From NCBI GenBank assembly GCA_902363835.1, contig CABJBM010000014.1, positions 1 through 64,000 of the forward strand: a DNA stretch of 64,000 nucleotides, given 5' to 3'. Source of the stretch: Lachnospiraceae bacterium. GTDB lineage: Bacteria; Bacillota; Clostridia; Lachnospirales; Lachnospiraceae. Positions 8,541 through 16,885 of this stretch are shown piece after piece. The position numbers and the translations under genes were made by a program. Numbering within the stretch: the stretch's first letter is position 1; each line of letters begins with the position of its first letter. The notes beneath the pieces are model-generated. The model was not told where the DNA came from. It did no database searches and saw only the letters and a program-made list of their open reading frames with translations.

Positions 8541-9044
8541 ATGGAAGTAAGTCAGAAATTGAATGTAGAGGCAAAGGAGTTTTTTGATGCCCTGGCGTCT
8601 TCGGTGGCTTATGATATCACCCAGGCCACAGGAGAAAAGGTAAATCCAGACCAGATTTATTCCGGCTTTCGCTATCATAAGAAAATGAAAAATAAAATGG
8701 GGCAGGAGAGCCATGTGGATGTGGTGATCAAACAATTTGTCGCCCCCAGCTGCTATGAGGTGAATTTCCGCTCCTCCCAGGGCACAAATGTCATATTTTA
8801 TGAGATCCAAGATAGTAAAGACGGAAACATTGTGGTACACTACAAAGAGAGATTTGAGGGGGAGAATACTTCCAATTCCTTAAACTATAAACTTGTTTCC
8901 TGGCTTTATCAAAAAGGTTCAAAAAAGAGGATTTCCAGGATGCTTTCTTCCATGGAAAGTTTTATTCGCGCGAAGGCAGCAGGCCAGGGAGATATGCCTG
9001 CAGAGCCATTTGATGACTGCCCACGGGAGACAAAAGAGAATTAA
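8541..9044 (+). CDS. DUF3284-like protein
   Basis: This 167-residue soluble protein begins EVSQKLNVEAKEFFDALASS and resembles the DUF3284 family, which in Firmicutes is often encoded beside cellobiose-type PTS genes. I recall the family from its opening and context rather than from a catalytic motif. The fold could be START/SRPBCC-like, with an N-terminal strand and helix followed by many strands, but this is not certain. It lies 19 bases after the GH1 gene and 20 before the GntR gene. Function is unknown. Confidence 0.6.
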   Translation: MEVSQKLNVEAKEFFDALASSVAYDITQATGEKVNPDQIYSGFRYHKKMKNKMGQESHVDVVIKQFVAPSCYEVNFRSSQGTNVIFYEIQDSKDGNIVVHYKERFEGENTSNSLNYKLVSWLYQKGSKKRISRMLSSMESFIRAKAAGQGDMPAEPFDDCPRETKEN

Positions 9045-9064
9045 AGGCGATAAGAGGTGATACA

Positions 9065-9739
9065 ATGGGGGCTCCGAAATATCAGAAAATAAAACAGGAC
9101 CTTATGGAAGAAATTAAGGATGTGTCTGTCAATACCCCTATTGCATCAGAACGGGAACTGGCCGGCCGGTTTAAGGCCAGCAGAATGACCGTGCGCAATG
9201 CTTTAAATGAACTGGTGGAAGAGGGAGTATTATACAGAGATAAAAACAAAGGGACTTTTGTTGCAGACCAAAGGCTGATGAAAAAAAATACGTCAGCGGA
9301 AACTTTGAATAAGCCCATAGATGATACTTATGATTACAATGTGATCTATTTCAGTTCCTGTTTTTCCGATGAAACCGTGGCTTCTTATCTGGAGATCGGA
9401 CCGGAGGACCGGATGATCCGGATCGTCCGCCTAAACCGGAAGAACGGAAAGCCCTTAAGTGTTGAGGAAATCTATTTCATCCAAAGCCTGATCAATGACA
9501 GCGATTACAATAACTTAAATAAGCTTTTGGATTTAAAGGGATACATTGACGAAGGCTCGGTCACACAAAAGTTTCTTCCCATTACGGTGCCTGTAAAATA
9601 TATTAATCTGCTTCATGTAAAGCTGAATACTCCGATCATTATGGTTGAAAGCATCATTGTAAGCAAAAACGGCACCCCGGTAGTGTATATCAGGGAATTT
9701 AACAACCCCTTTGAAAAGATTATTGAGATAACCACTTAG
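9065..9739 (+). CDS. GntR/HutC-family regulator with UTRA domain
   Basis: This 224-residue regulator has a winged helix near residues 5-70 (SERELAGRFKASRMTVRNAL then GVLYRDKNKGTFVADQ) and a C-terminal UTRA ligand domain. HutC-type members typically sense a sugar phosphate such as the product of the PTS they control. The palindrome at 5088-5101 at the operon head fits a HutC-type operator, so autoregulated repression is likely. AAGAGGTG precedes the start. Confidence 0.88.
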   Translation: MGAPKYQKIKQDLMEEIKDVSVNTPIASERELAGRFKASRMTVRNALNELVEEGVLYRDKNKGTFVADQRLMKKNTSAETLNKPIDDTYDYNVIYFSSCFSDETVASYLEIGPEDRMIRIVRLNRKNGKPLSVEEIYFIQSLINDSDYNNLNKLLDLKGYIDEGSVTQKFLPITVPVKYINLLHVKLNTPIIMVESIIVSKNGTPVVYIREFNNPFEKIIEITT

Positions 9740-9753
9740 AAAGGAGATTGATG

Positions 9754-10848
9754 ATGGGCAGACTTGGAATTTCTTTGTATCCGGAGCATTCTACTCCGGA
9801 GCGGGATAAGGAATATATCAGACTGGCAGGTAAATACGGGTTTCAGCGGATTTTTACCTGCCTCTTAAGCGTTGGAAATAAAGACAAAGATGAGATTATC
9901 AATGAGTTTCGGGATATGATCGATATTGCCCATGAGTCCGGGATGGAAGTGATCCTGGATGTGGCACCTTCTGTTTTTGATGTACTGGGGGCTTCCTATG
10001 ATAATCTGGCTCCCTTTAAGGAAATGCATGCGGATGGAATCCGGCTGGATGTGGGATTTGACGGCATGAAAGAAACTGCTATGAGCTATAACAGCGAAGG
10101 GCTGAAAATAGAGCTGAACGCCAGCACCGATCCAAGCTATGTGGAGAACATTATGAACCACCATCCTGTGCCCGAGCGGATCATTACCTGCCACAATTTT
10201 TATCCCCAGAAATATACGGGGATCAGCCTGGAACATTTCAATTTCTGTAACAGGGAAATGAAAAAGCACGGCCTTAAGGTTGCGGCTTTCGTATCCAGCA
10301 ACAATGAAGGGACCTTTGGCCCATGGCCTGTGAATGAGGGGCTTTGTACCCTGGAGATGCACCGGGGCCTGCCAATTGATGCCCAGGTACGGCATTTGCT
10401 TGCAACCCGCATGGTGGATGACGTGATCATTGCCAACGCCTATGCGTCTGAGGAGGAATTAAAGGCTTGTGCCTCAGTGACACCAGGAAAGCTGATGTTT
10501 GGCCTTTGCTTAGAAAAGGAGCTGACAGAAACGGAGAGAGAGATCCTCTACTTTGACCGGCAGCATGTGATCAGAGGCGATATCAGTGAATACATGGTAC
10601 GGTCCACCTGGCCAAGGGTGGCATTTGCAGACAAATCCGTTCTCCCGGCTAATACCCGGGATTTAAAGCGGGGGGATGTTGTGATTTTAAACGACGGCTA
10701 TTCCCGTTACAAAGGAGAACTGCATGTTGTTTTAAAGGATATGCCCAATGACGGACGCAAGAATGTGATCGGCCATATACCGGACTATGAGCTGGTGCTG
10801 TTAGATTATATCGAACCCTGGAAAGTGTTTGGATTTACTGAAGTGTGA
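9754..10848 (+). CDS. mupG: MupG-family (DUF871) 6-phospho-N-acetylmuramidase-like protein
   Basis: This 364-residue protein belongs to the DUF871 family, whose characterised member MupG of Staphylococcus hydrolyses MurNAc-6-phosphate-GlcNAc. It has an N-terminal TIM barrel (GISLYPEHSTPERDKEYI, then GIRLDVGFDG and CHNFYP) and a C-terminal cyclophilin-like barrel. A start at 9754 is chosen because AAGGAG is then 7 bases away; ATG 9751 and TTG 9748 are also possible. Its presence raises the possibility that the PTS imports a cell-wall disaccharide rather than cellobiose. The operon ends here at a strong terminator. Confidence 0.8.
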   Translation: MGRLGISLYPEHSTPERDKEYIRLAGKYGFQRIFTCLLSVGNKDKDEIINEFRDMIDIAHESGMEVILDVAPSVFDVLGASYDNLAPFKEMHADGIRLDVGFDGMKETAMSYNSEGLKIELNASTDPSYVENIMNHHPVPERIITCHNFYPQKYTGISLEHFNFCNREMKKHGLKVAAFVSSNNEGTFGPWPVNEGLCTLEMHRGLPIDAQVRHLLATRMVDDVIIANAYASEEELKACASVTPGKLMFGLCLEKELTETEREILYFDRQHVIRGDISEYMVRSTWPRVAFADKSVLPANTRDLKRGDVVILNDGYSRYKGELHVVLKDMPNDGRKNVIGHIPDYELVLLDYIEPWKVFGFTEV

Positions 10849-10857
10849 TTTGTTTTT

Positions 10858-10907
10858 AAAAGCCGGAGGCGACAGAAAGAAATTCATCTGTCTCCTCCGG
10901 CTTTTTT
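10858..10907 (+). terminator. Rho-independent terminator of the PTS operon
   Basis: The arms AGCCGGAGG-GACAGA and TCTGTC-CCTCCGGCT form a near-perfect stem followed by TTTTTT. Confidence 0.92.
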
Positions 10908-10932
10908 CGTTCATGGAAAGTTATTACCGGAT

Positions 10933-11805
10933 TTATATATCTTCCTGAAATACGAGTCTGCGTATGGCCCAGGCAACCCCGTCTTCTGAATTGGATTTCG
11001 TATGGTATTTTGCCGCCTCACGGATACAGGGCATGGCGTTTTCCATTGCAACAGTCCAACCGAATTCCGGTGTGAACATGGATAAGTCATTGTCGCTGTC
11101 TCCAAGGACCATTATCTCGTCAGGGGAGATTCCTTTATTCTTTGCATAGGCTTTTAAAGCCGGGCCTTTCTGTGCGGCCTGGTTGGTCAGCTCAATGTTG
11201 TCAGGGAAGGAAGATGCAGCTGCCAGATCCGGAAAGTCTGCAAAGATTTCTTTTAATTTTATGACCTTATGAACAGGAAGCCCGCTGCTGCATATTTTAA
11301 ATGCAGTACTGTCATCAGGGAGATCTTCAAGGGAAGATATGAATGTTGTGGATTCTATGCGCTTTTGCACAGCATCTTCAACTTCCTGGGAAATGACGGC
11401 AGGGAGTCCCATCTTACCGTTTAAAAAGGAGTAAAGTTCCTTTCGTTTCCAATCTTTCTGGGCAGTGGTATACCGTCCTGCAGAGGTCAGAATGTCCATA
11501 TGTGCGTGCTGCGAATTAAGGATCCGTTCAATATCCGCCAGGTTCTGGGAGGTGAGAGGAATCTCATTCAGAATTTCACCATCCGGACTGTATACGGCAG
11601 CTCCGCTTAAGCAGATGTAGCCGCATGTAATATCACAGGTCTCCATAACGGATCTGGCTTCTTGATAATCCCGTCCGCTGCAGATTAAGAATTCTATGCC
11701 GGCGCTCTGAAGCCTGCGGATTGCATCTGCATTTGCTTTTGAAATGTTGGTCTGAGGGGTTAAAAGGGTGCCATCCATATCGGAGGCGATCAGTCGGATG
11801 CTCAT
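10933..11805 (-). CDS. HAD-superfamily hydrolase, Cof subfamily
   Basis: This 290-residue protein has all HAD motifs: motif I DMDGTLLT near residue 10 with the nucleophilic Asp, the CSGRDY region of motif II, a lysine region, and motif IV GDSDNDLSMF. The large insertion between motifs II and III makes it type IIB (Cof/YcsE). Such enzymes remove phosphate from sugar phosphates or FMN-type substrates. It is transcribed toward the PTS operon; GGAGATACC precedes the start. Specific substrate is unknown. Confidence 0.9.
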   Translation of the reverse strand: MSIRLIASDMDGTLLTPQTNISKANADAIRRLQSAGIEFLICSGRDYQEARSVMETCDITCGYICLSGAAVYSPDGEILNEIPLTSQNLADIERILNSQHAHMDILTSAGRYTTAQKDWKRKELYSFLNGKMGLPAVISQEVEDAVQKRIESTTFISSLEDLPDDSTAFKICSSGLPVHKVIKLKEIFADFPDLAAASSFPDNIELTNQAAQKGPALKAYAKNKGISPDEIMVLGDSDNDLSMFTPEFGWTVAMENAMPCIREAAKYHTKSNSEDGVAWAIRRLVFQEDI

Positions 11806-12317
11806 TGCAGGTATCTCCTTTGTCAGTTAATGTATTCGTGTTCTTATACTTAGCTTATCCTAAATTAACCGGTTCGTCAATGTTGAGGGGTGGGAGAACC
11901 CTAATTTCATCAGATTTCATATCCTTGCAGCATATTTTCCTTCCCTTTTTCACAATCCCCACATATCAATTTTAAGCCAAACATGGTTTTCTTCCTTTTT
12001 CTGGCGCCGCGGCTGCCATATTTTATACCTGCTTCCGGCTGCTGAATGCAGTCCTTTTTGGAATATCACTATTCGCCAGGTTAAAATTTCCTCTCTTGCT
12101 TTCCAAGCTCTTGGCCGTAAAAATACTTCTTTAGGCAGAAACTTACATGGAACTATGCCTGATTATTTGTGGTGTTATCACAAATAATACATTAATTTAC
12201 ATAAGTAAATCATGGTAAATAATCTTTTGTATCTAAATGATGTCCATTAAAAATGAAAAGAGTTATCTTTTTTTATATATTTTGCACTTAAAAAAATAAA
12301 ATTTCACAGAAAACATA
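11806..12317. other. Non-coding stretch upstream of the nucleoside operon
   Basis: About 500 bases carry no convincing gene. A perfect inverted repeat ATTATTTGTG / CACAAATAAT lies at 12162-12188 with a 7-base loop and could be an operator or weak hairpin. On the minus strand near 11900-12090 a short open frame without a clear start is readable but resembles nothing I know. Confidence 0.4.
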
Positions 12318-12346
12318 TTGACAACTTGGCAGCCAAGTGATATTCT
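12318..12346 (+). promoter_or_regulatory. Consensus promoter of the nucleoside operon
   Basis: TTGACA at 12318-12323 and TATTCT at 12341-12346 have exactly 17 bases between them. The spacer is filled by the first operator palindrome. Confidence 0.85.
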
Positions 12347-12372
12347 AAGGCCAACAACTTGGCTGCCAAGTT
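12324..12372. promoter_or_regulatory. Twin operators ACTTGGC-W-GCCAAGT
   Basis: Two copies of the odd palindrome ACTTGGC-N-GCCAAGT occupy 12324-12338 and 12356-12372 (the second extends to AACTTGGC-T-GCCAAGTT). Their centres are 33 bp apart, close to three helical turns. The first fills the -35/-10 spacer and the second covers the start-site region, a classic repression layout. The GntR protein encoded as the second gene is the best candidate. Confidence 0.85.
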
Positions 12373-12406
12373 AAAAACAATAAAAATACAGCAAAAGGAG
12401 GACAAT

Positions 12407-13171
12407 ATGGAAAATGTGAAGATGATGCACATTGGGATCTCCAAAGGCGATGTGGGACGGTATGTTTTTTTGCCGGGAAGCCCGGAACGGGCGGAAAAGA
12501 TTGCCGCTCATTTTGACAACCCAAGGGAAATTGCATACAATCGTGAGTTCAGAACCTTTGTAGGTGAACTGGATGGGACAAGGGTAGCTGTTACCAGCAC
12601 AGGCATTGGAGGACCTTCCGCCGCCATTGCCATGGAGGAGCTTTACCAGTGCGGCGCAGATACCATGCTTCGTATCGGTTCCGGAGCTTCCACCTCAGAA
12701 AAGGTGAAGACAGGGGATATTGTAATACCCAATGGAGCCATCAGAATGGAAGGCGTGGGAAATCATTACCTGCCCGTGGAATTTCCCGCAGTTCCGGATT
12801 TTTCCATGATAAAAGAACTGGAGGCAGCCTCCAAAAGGCTGGGCCTGCCCTATAATGTGGGGGTTACGATCACAAAAGCCTCCTTTTACAGTCAGACACA
12901 GCCGGAGACAAAGCCGGTAAAGGATGAGATCCTTCACAAGTGGAGCGCATACGAGGCAGGCGGAGCCACCTCCACAAGCATGGAATGTTCCACCCTGTTT
13001 CTGGTTGCGGCCAGTTTAGGGATCCGGGCGGCCTCCGTTTTAGTGAGCGCAACCGATTATAAATATACTTCAACAGAGGACCGGGTACCTCTTACGGAAC
13101 TGGAAAACCGGGTGATCCTGGTTGGAATTGAGGCGATGAGAGCCATAATAAAAAATGATTTGATGGGGTGA
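12407..13171 (+). CDS. Nucleoside phosphorylase (uridine phosphorylase-like), paralogue 1
   Basis: This 254-residue protein belongs to the PNP/UDP phosphorylase family. Family elements are the phosphate-site start YVFLPGSPERAEKIA, TSTGIGGPSAAIAMEEL, IRIGS-type LRIGSGAS, and the nucleoside-binding TSTSMECSTLFLVA near residue 190. It cleaves a nucleoside with phosphate to base and (deoxy)ribose-1-phosphate. AAAGGAGG sits before the start at 12407. It is first in a nucleoside import operon. It closely resembles the 19798 gene. Exact base preference cannot be read from sequence. Confidence 0.9.
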   Translation: MENVKMMHIGISKGDVGRYVFLPGSPERAEKIAAHFDNPREIAYNREFRTFVGELDGTRVAVTSTGIGGPSAAIAMEELYQCGADTMLRIGSGASTSEKVKTGDIVIPNGAIRMEGVGNHYLPVEFPAVPDFSMIKELEAASKRLGLPYNVGVTITKASFYSQTQPETKPVKDEILHKWSAYEAGGATSTSMECSTLFLVAASLGIRAASVLVSATDYKYTSTEDRVPLTELENRVILVGIEAMRAIIKNDLMG

Positions 13172-13176
13172 ATGGT

Positions 13177-13944
13177 ATGATGGATTACAATAAGCTGCCG
13201 CTTTTGGGAGAGGACATTTCAGAGAACCTGGTGATACCCAACTACGTAAAAATTTATGATATTATTTTTAATTTGATCGTAGAAGGCGTGATCAAGGCGG
13301 GAGATGTTGTTCCAAGTGAAAATAAACTGGCTGATTACTGGAAGGTCAGCCGCGGCACAGTCAGAATGGCTATGAGAAAGCTGGAAGAGGATGGATACAT
13401 AAATAAGACCCAGGGAAAGCAGGCAGTGGTTGCGACCCATGCACTGCAATATAAGGATGGCTTCCAGTGGCTGTTTAATCCCTGCATTGAGAACTGTGTG
13501 GATACCATTGATGAAATCAGGGGCTCCGCCCAGTACCAGCCTTGCGGTGTTTACGTTGCCCATGAGCTGGGACATAAAAAGCCGGGAGATTTAATGGTTC
13601 TTAACAACACAAATTATTTTTCCAATGGACGGCAGACGGCAAACACGGTCACCATCTTTGATGCGGAATACATTGAGAAATACCAGCTTGATATAAATGA
13701 TATGGAAAAGATCAGGGAGTTCAGCGCCTATGGGCTGTACCGGCTGGCAAAGCGGGCAAAAACCGTGTTCAATGTATTAAACGCGGATGCAGATTCCTAT
13801 ATAGCGGGCATCAGCAAGAATGAACCGGTCATCATTGTGGAAGAGATCCTGGTGGATGAAGGGGATAAGCCGCTTAGTTATGTCAAACACCAGCTTCTGG
13901 GAAGCAAATACCGTTTTTCCATGGAGCGTAAGTCTCATTTGTAA
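13177..13944 (+). CDS. GntR-family regulator of the nucleoside operon
   Basis: This 255-residue protein has a winged helix near residues 17-85 (YDIIFNLIVEGVIKAGDVVP, SENKLADYWKVSRGTVRMAM, then DGYINKTQGKQAVV) and a UTRA-like C-terminal domain. The start at 13177 (or 13180) follows GGGGTG that overlaps the stop of the phosphorylase gene; the GTG at 13168 is an alternative. Translational coupling is likely. It should bind the twin operators at 12324-12372 and respond to a nucleoside or its phosphate. Confidence 0.85.
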   Translation: MMDYNKLPLLGEDISENLVIPNYVKIYDIIFNLIVEGVIKAGDVVPSENKLADYWKVSRGTVRMAMRKLEEDGYINKTQGKQAVVATHALQYKDGFQWLFNPCIENCVDTIDEIRGSAQYQPCGVYVAHELGHKKPGDLMVLNNTNYFSNGRQTANTVTIFDAEYIEKYQLDINDMEKIREFSAYGLYRLAKRAKTVFNVLNADADSYIAGISKNEPVIIVEEILVDEGDKPLSYVKHQLLGSKYRFSMERKSHL

Positions 13945-14051
13945 TTGAAAAGGGGCAGACCTGCCCAAGGATTATGAGCAGGAGGGAGAGCTCTTTTCCA
14001 ATATGCTGCAAAACAAACAGAAGTGATTCAGCAACAGAAAGGAGAAAGGGA

Positions 14052-15212
14052 ATGAAAAAAACGTTAAGTCTGATTATGGCAGGGGTGCTTGCCTGTACCA
14101 TGCTCACCGCATGCGGCAAAACAAATAACAGTGCCCAGAGCGCAGCCGGAACACAGGAGCAGGCAAAGGGGACGGATACAGCAAAGGAAGAGGCTTCGGA
14201 AAAGCCATTGAAAGCCGTGTATCTGGTAAATGGAAATTTGGGGGATAAAGGTTTTTATGACTCAGCAGCCAGCGGCCTTTACCGCATGAGAGACGAGCTT
14301 GGGGCTGATATTAAGGTGGTTGAAATGGGGCGCGATGAAACCAGCTATGAAGGACATTTCACAGATGTATCCGAGCAGGATTGGGATGTCATTATCGCAG
14401 GCACCTGGTCAGTAAAAGAGGTGGCACAGAATACGGCCGCACAGTATCCTGACAAAAAGTATATTTTCTTTGACAGCGATGTGGACCGGGACGTGGTAAC
14501 AGAGGGAAATATGATGGGCATTACATATAATTCCAACCAGGGCTCTTTCCTGGCAGGGGTTCTGGCAGCCCAGATGCTTGACTCCGGCGATAAGAAGATC
14601 GACGCCTCCAAGAGGACCTTGGGCTTTATCGGTTCCATGGATGTGGCAAACATCAACGATTTCCTGGTAGGATATCTGGAAGGCGTGAAATACGTTGATC
14701 CCAGCATCAGGGTAATTCCTTCCTATGTTGGCTCCTTTGAAGATGTTCCAAAGTGCCTGGAAATGACCACACAGCTGTACAATCAGGGAGCTCAGATCGT
14801 ATATGCGCCGGCTTCCCAGAGTATTCTTGGTGCGGCAACTGCGGCCAGCAACGTTGACAAATACTTAATTGCCTGTGACCAGGATTTATATACCCAGTTA
14901 AAAGATACAAACCCTGAGATTGCAAAGAACATTCTGACCTCTACCTTAAAAAACGTGGGGGATTCCCTTGTAACAGCAGCAAAGGGTCTGAAAGATGGCT
15001 CCATGACCTGTGACAAAACATATGCCCTGGGCCTTGACAGCGGCGCAGTTGGTCTGGCTCAGAATGATAACTTTAACACCATCGTTTCCGAAGATATCAA
15101 GAAGAATCTTGATGGGGTAAAGGAAAAGATCATCAAGGGTGAAATTACGGTAGGAAGCGCGATGAAAATGACCACAGAAGAAGTTTCCGCATTGCGTGAC
15201 AGCATGAAATAA
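14052..15212 (+). CDS. BMP-family ABC transporter nucleoside-binding lipoprotein
   Basis: This 386-residue protein has a lipoprotein signal peptide ending in LTAC-GK at residues 17-22. The mature part is a BMP/PnrA-like binding protein, with VYLVNGNLGDKGFYDSAASG and DVIIAGTWSVKEVAQ as the ligand-binding loops. BMP lipoproteins capture purine and pyrimidine nucleosides for a dedicated ABC importer, whose genes follow. The start at 14052 has GGAGAAAGGG in front. A stem-loop follows, which would let this binding protein be made in excess of the membrane subunits. Confidence 0.9.
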   Translation: MKKTLSLIMAGVLACTMLTACGKTNNSAQSAAGTQEQAKGTDTAKEEASEKPLKAVYLVNGNLGDKGFYDSAASGLYRMRDELGADIKVVEMGRDETSYEGHFTDVSEQDWDVIIAGTWSVKEVAQNTAAQYPDKKYIFFDSDVDRDVVTEGNMMGITYNSNQGSFLAGVLAAQMLDSGDKKIDASKRTLGFIGSMDVANINDFLVGYLEGVKYVDPSIRVIPSYVGSFEDVPKCLEMTTQLYNQGAQIVYAPASQSILGAATAASNVDKYLIACDQDLYTQLKDTNPEIAKNILTSTLKNVGDSLVTAAKGLKDGSMTCDKTYALGLDSGAVGLAQNDNFNTIVSEDIKKNLDGVKEKIIKGEITVGSAMKMTTEEVSALRDSMK

Positions 15213-15247
15213 GCCTGTCATTGAAACCACAGGCATTGGTAATCCAT

Positions 15248-15291
15248 GGGCAGCAGCAAAAGATATGGTCGCCTTCACTTTGCTGCTGCCC
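15248..15291 (+). terminator. Intraoperonic attenuator stem-loop
   Basis: GGGCAGCAGCAAA and TTTGCTGCTGCCC form a perfect 13-bp stem between the binding-protein and ATPase genes. The short T-tract suggests partial termination or 3'-end protection. Confidence 0.7.
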
Positions 15292-15322
15292 TTTCCAAAA
15301 GGATTTTTAAGGAGTAAGAAGG

Positions 15323-16885
15323 ATGGAAGAGAAAAAAGAAGTATTGCGGATGGAAAATATCGTTAAAGTATACTCCAATGGCGTAATGGCGAATAAGGGG
15401 ATCAACTTCTCTGTTCATGCAGGAGAAATCCATGCCTTGTCCGGAGAAAACGGGGCTGGGAAATCCACTTTAATGAAAATCATTTTTGGCGAAGAGCAGC
15501 CCACCTCAGGGGATATCTATGTCAATGGTGTGAAAACCATCATTACTTCTCCCCAATTAGCAATCAGCCTGGGGATTGGAATGGTGCACCAGCATTTCAT
15601 GCTGGTTCCCTCACTTACAGTTGCGGAGAATGTCATTCTGGGGGTTGAGCCCAGAAAGGGCCTGCTGATCAACCGAAAGAATGCCCATAAGCAGGTAGAA
15701 GAAATAGCGGACAAGTTCAACATGCAGATCAACCCCAGGGCAAGAATTGAAGAGCTGACAGTGGGACAGAAGCAAAAGGTGGAGATATTAAAGGCTCTGT
15801 TCCGGGGAGCCAGGATACTCATTCTGGATGAGCCTACCGCAGTATTGACGCCCCAGGAAACCACCGAATTATTTGAGGAACTAAAAAGGCTTAAAAGCAA
15901 TGGCTATACCATCATTTTCATCTCCCATAAGCTGAATGAGGTAAAAGAACTGTGTGACAGAATTTCCATCATCCGCCAGGGAAGATCCATGGGCCTGTAT
16001 GATATGAAAGAGGTTACGGAACAGGATATCTCCAACCTTATGGTGGGAAGAGATGTCATTCTGAACATAGAGAAAAAACCGCCCAAAATCGGAAATCCCA
16101 CCATCAAGGTCAAGGATTTATCCATTACCGGAGAGAATGGGAAGATTTATGTAAATAATTTATCCTTTCTGTTGAGGGAAGGGGAGATCCTTGGAATTGC
16201 CGGTGTGGAGGGAAACGGTCAGTCAGAGCTGGCAGAAGCCCTGACAGGACTTCGCAAGTATAATTCCGGTTCAATCCAGCTGTGCGGCAAGGAGATTTCC
16301 GGCTGCAGTATCAGGCAGATCCGGGAACTTTCTGTTTCCCATATTCCGGAGGACCGCATGACCACAGGAGTGGCCCCTGCTCTGTCTATTACGGAAAATA
16401 CTCTTTCAGATAAGATTTCTTCCAGGCAGTTTTCAAGGAAAGGGATCATTGACAAATCCAGGGTAAAACAATACGGACTTGATATGGCAAGAGAGTATCA
16501 GGTGCTGTGCAAAAACCCGGATGTCAGGATCGACAGCCTTTCCGGAGGAAATATCCAAAAGGCAGTGCTGGCCAGGGAACTATCCAGCGATCCAAAGGTC
16601 ATTATTGCCAACCAGCCTACCAGAGGCGTGGATGTGGGCGCTACCGAATTCATCCGGAAACGGCTGATCAAAATGAGAGATAACAAAAAATCCGTATTGC
16701 TGATCAGTTCGGACTTAAATGAGGTACTTGGATTGTCCGACAGCATTATGGTCATGCACGAAGGCCAGATCGTGGCGTATTTTCCTGATGCAGGAAAGAT
16801 CAGTGAGCTGGAGCTGGGAAAATACATGCTTGGCATTGAAAAGCAGTCTGATGCAGAGATAAAGGAGGTTTGCCATGGACAGTAA
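15323..16885 (+). CDS. ABC nucleoside importer ATPase (two fused ATP-binding domains)
   Basis: This 520-residue protein has two ABC domains. Domain 1 has Walker A GENGAGKST at 41-49, a degenerate signature LTVGQKQKVEILKAL and Walker B ILILDEPTAVLTP. Domain 2 has a non-canonical Walker A (GVEGNGQSELAEAL), signature LSGGNIQKAVLAREL and Walker B-like VIIANQPTRGVDVG. This asymmetry is normal for the NupA/YufO and ribose-type importers. It powers the two permeases that follow. The start has AAGGAG. Confidence 0.93.
   Translation: MEEKKEVLRMENIVKVYSNGVMANKGINFSVHAGEIHALSGENGAGKSTLMKIIFGEEQPTSGDIYVNGVKTIITSPQLAISLGIGMVHQHFMLVPSLTVAENVILGVEPRKGLLINRKNAHKQVEEIADKFNMQINPRARIEELTVGQKQKVEILKALFRGARILILDEPTAVLTPQETTELFEELKRLKSNGYTIIFISHKLNEVKELCDRISIIRQGRSMGLYDMKEVTEQDISNLMVGRDVILNIEKKPPKIGNPTIKVKDLSITGENGKIYVNNLSFLLREGEILGIAGVEGNGQSELAEALTGLRKYNSGSIQLCGKEISGCSIRQIRELSVSHIPEDRMTTGVAPALSITENTLSDKISSRQFSRKGIIDKSRVKQYGLDMAREYQVLCKNPDVRIDSLSGGNIQKAVLARELSSDPKVIIANQPTRGVDVGATEFIRKRLIKMRDNKKSVLLISSDLNEVLGLSDSIMVMHEGQIVAYFPDAGKISELELGKYMLGIEKQSDAEIKEVCHGQ

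Noticed and set aside
11890..12090. Minus-strand gene upstream of the nucleoside operon
   Set aside because: Only short frames without start codons or sites are present and they match nothing known to me.
15248..15291. Full terminator separating the binding protein from the ABC genes
   Set aside because: The T-tract is short and the downstream ATPase and permease genes are clearly part of the same system, so attenuation is more likely.
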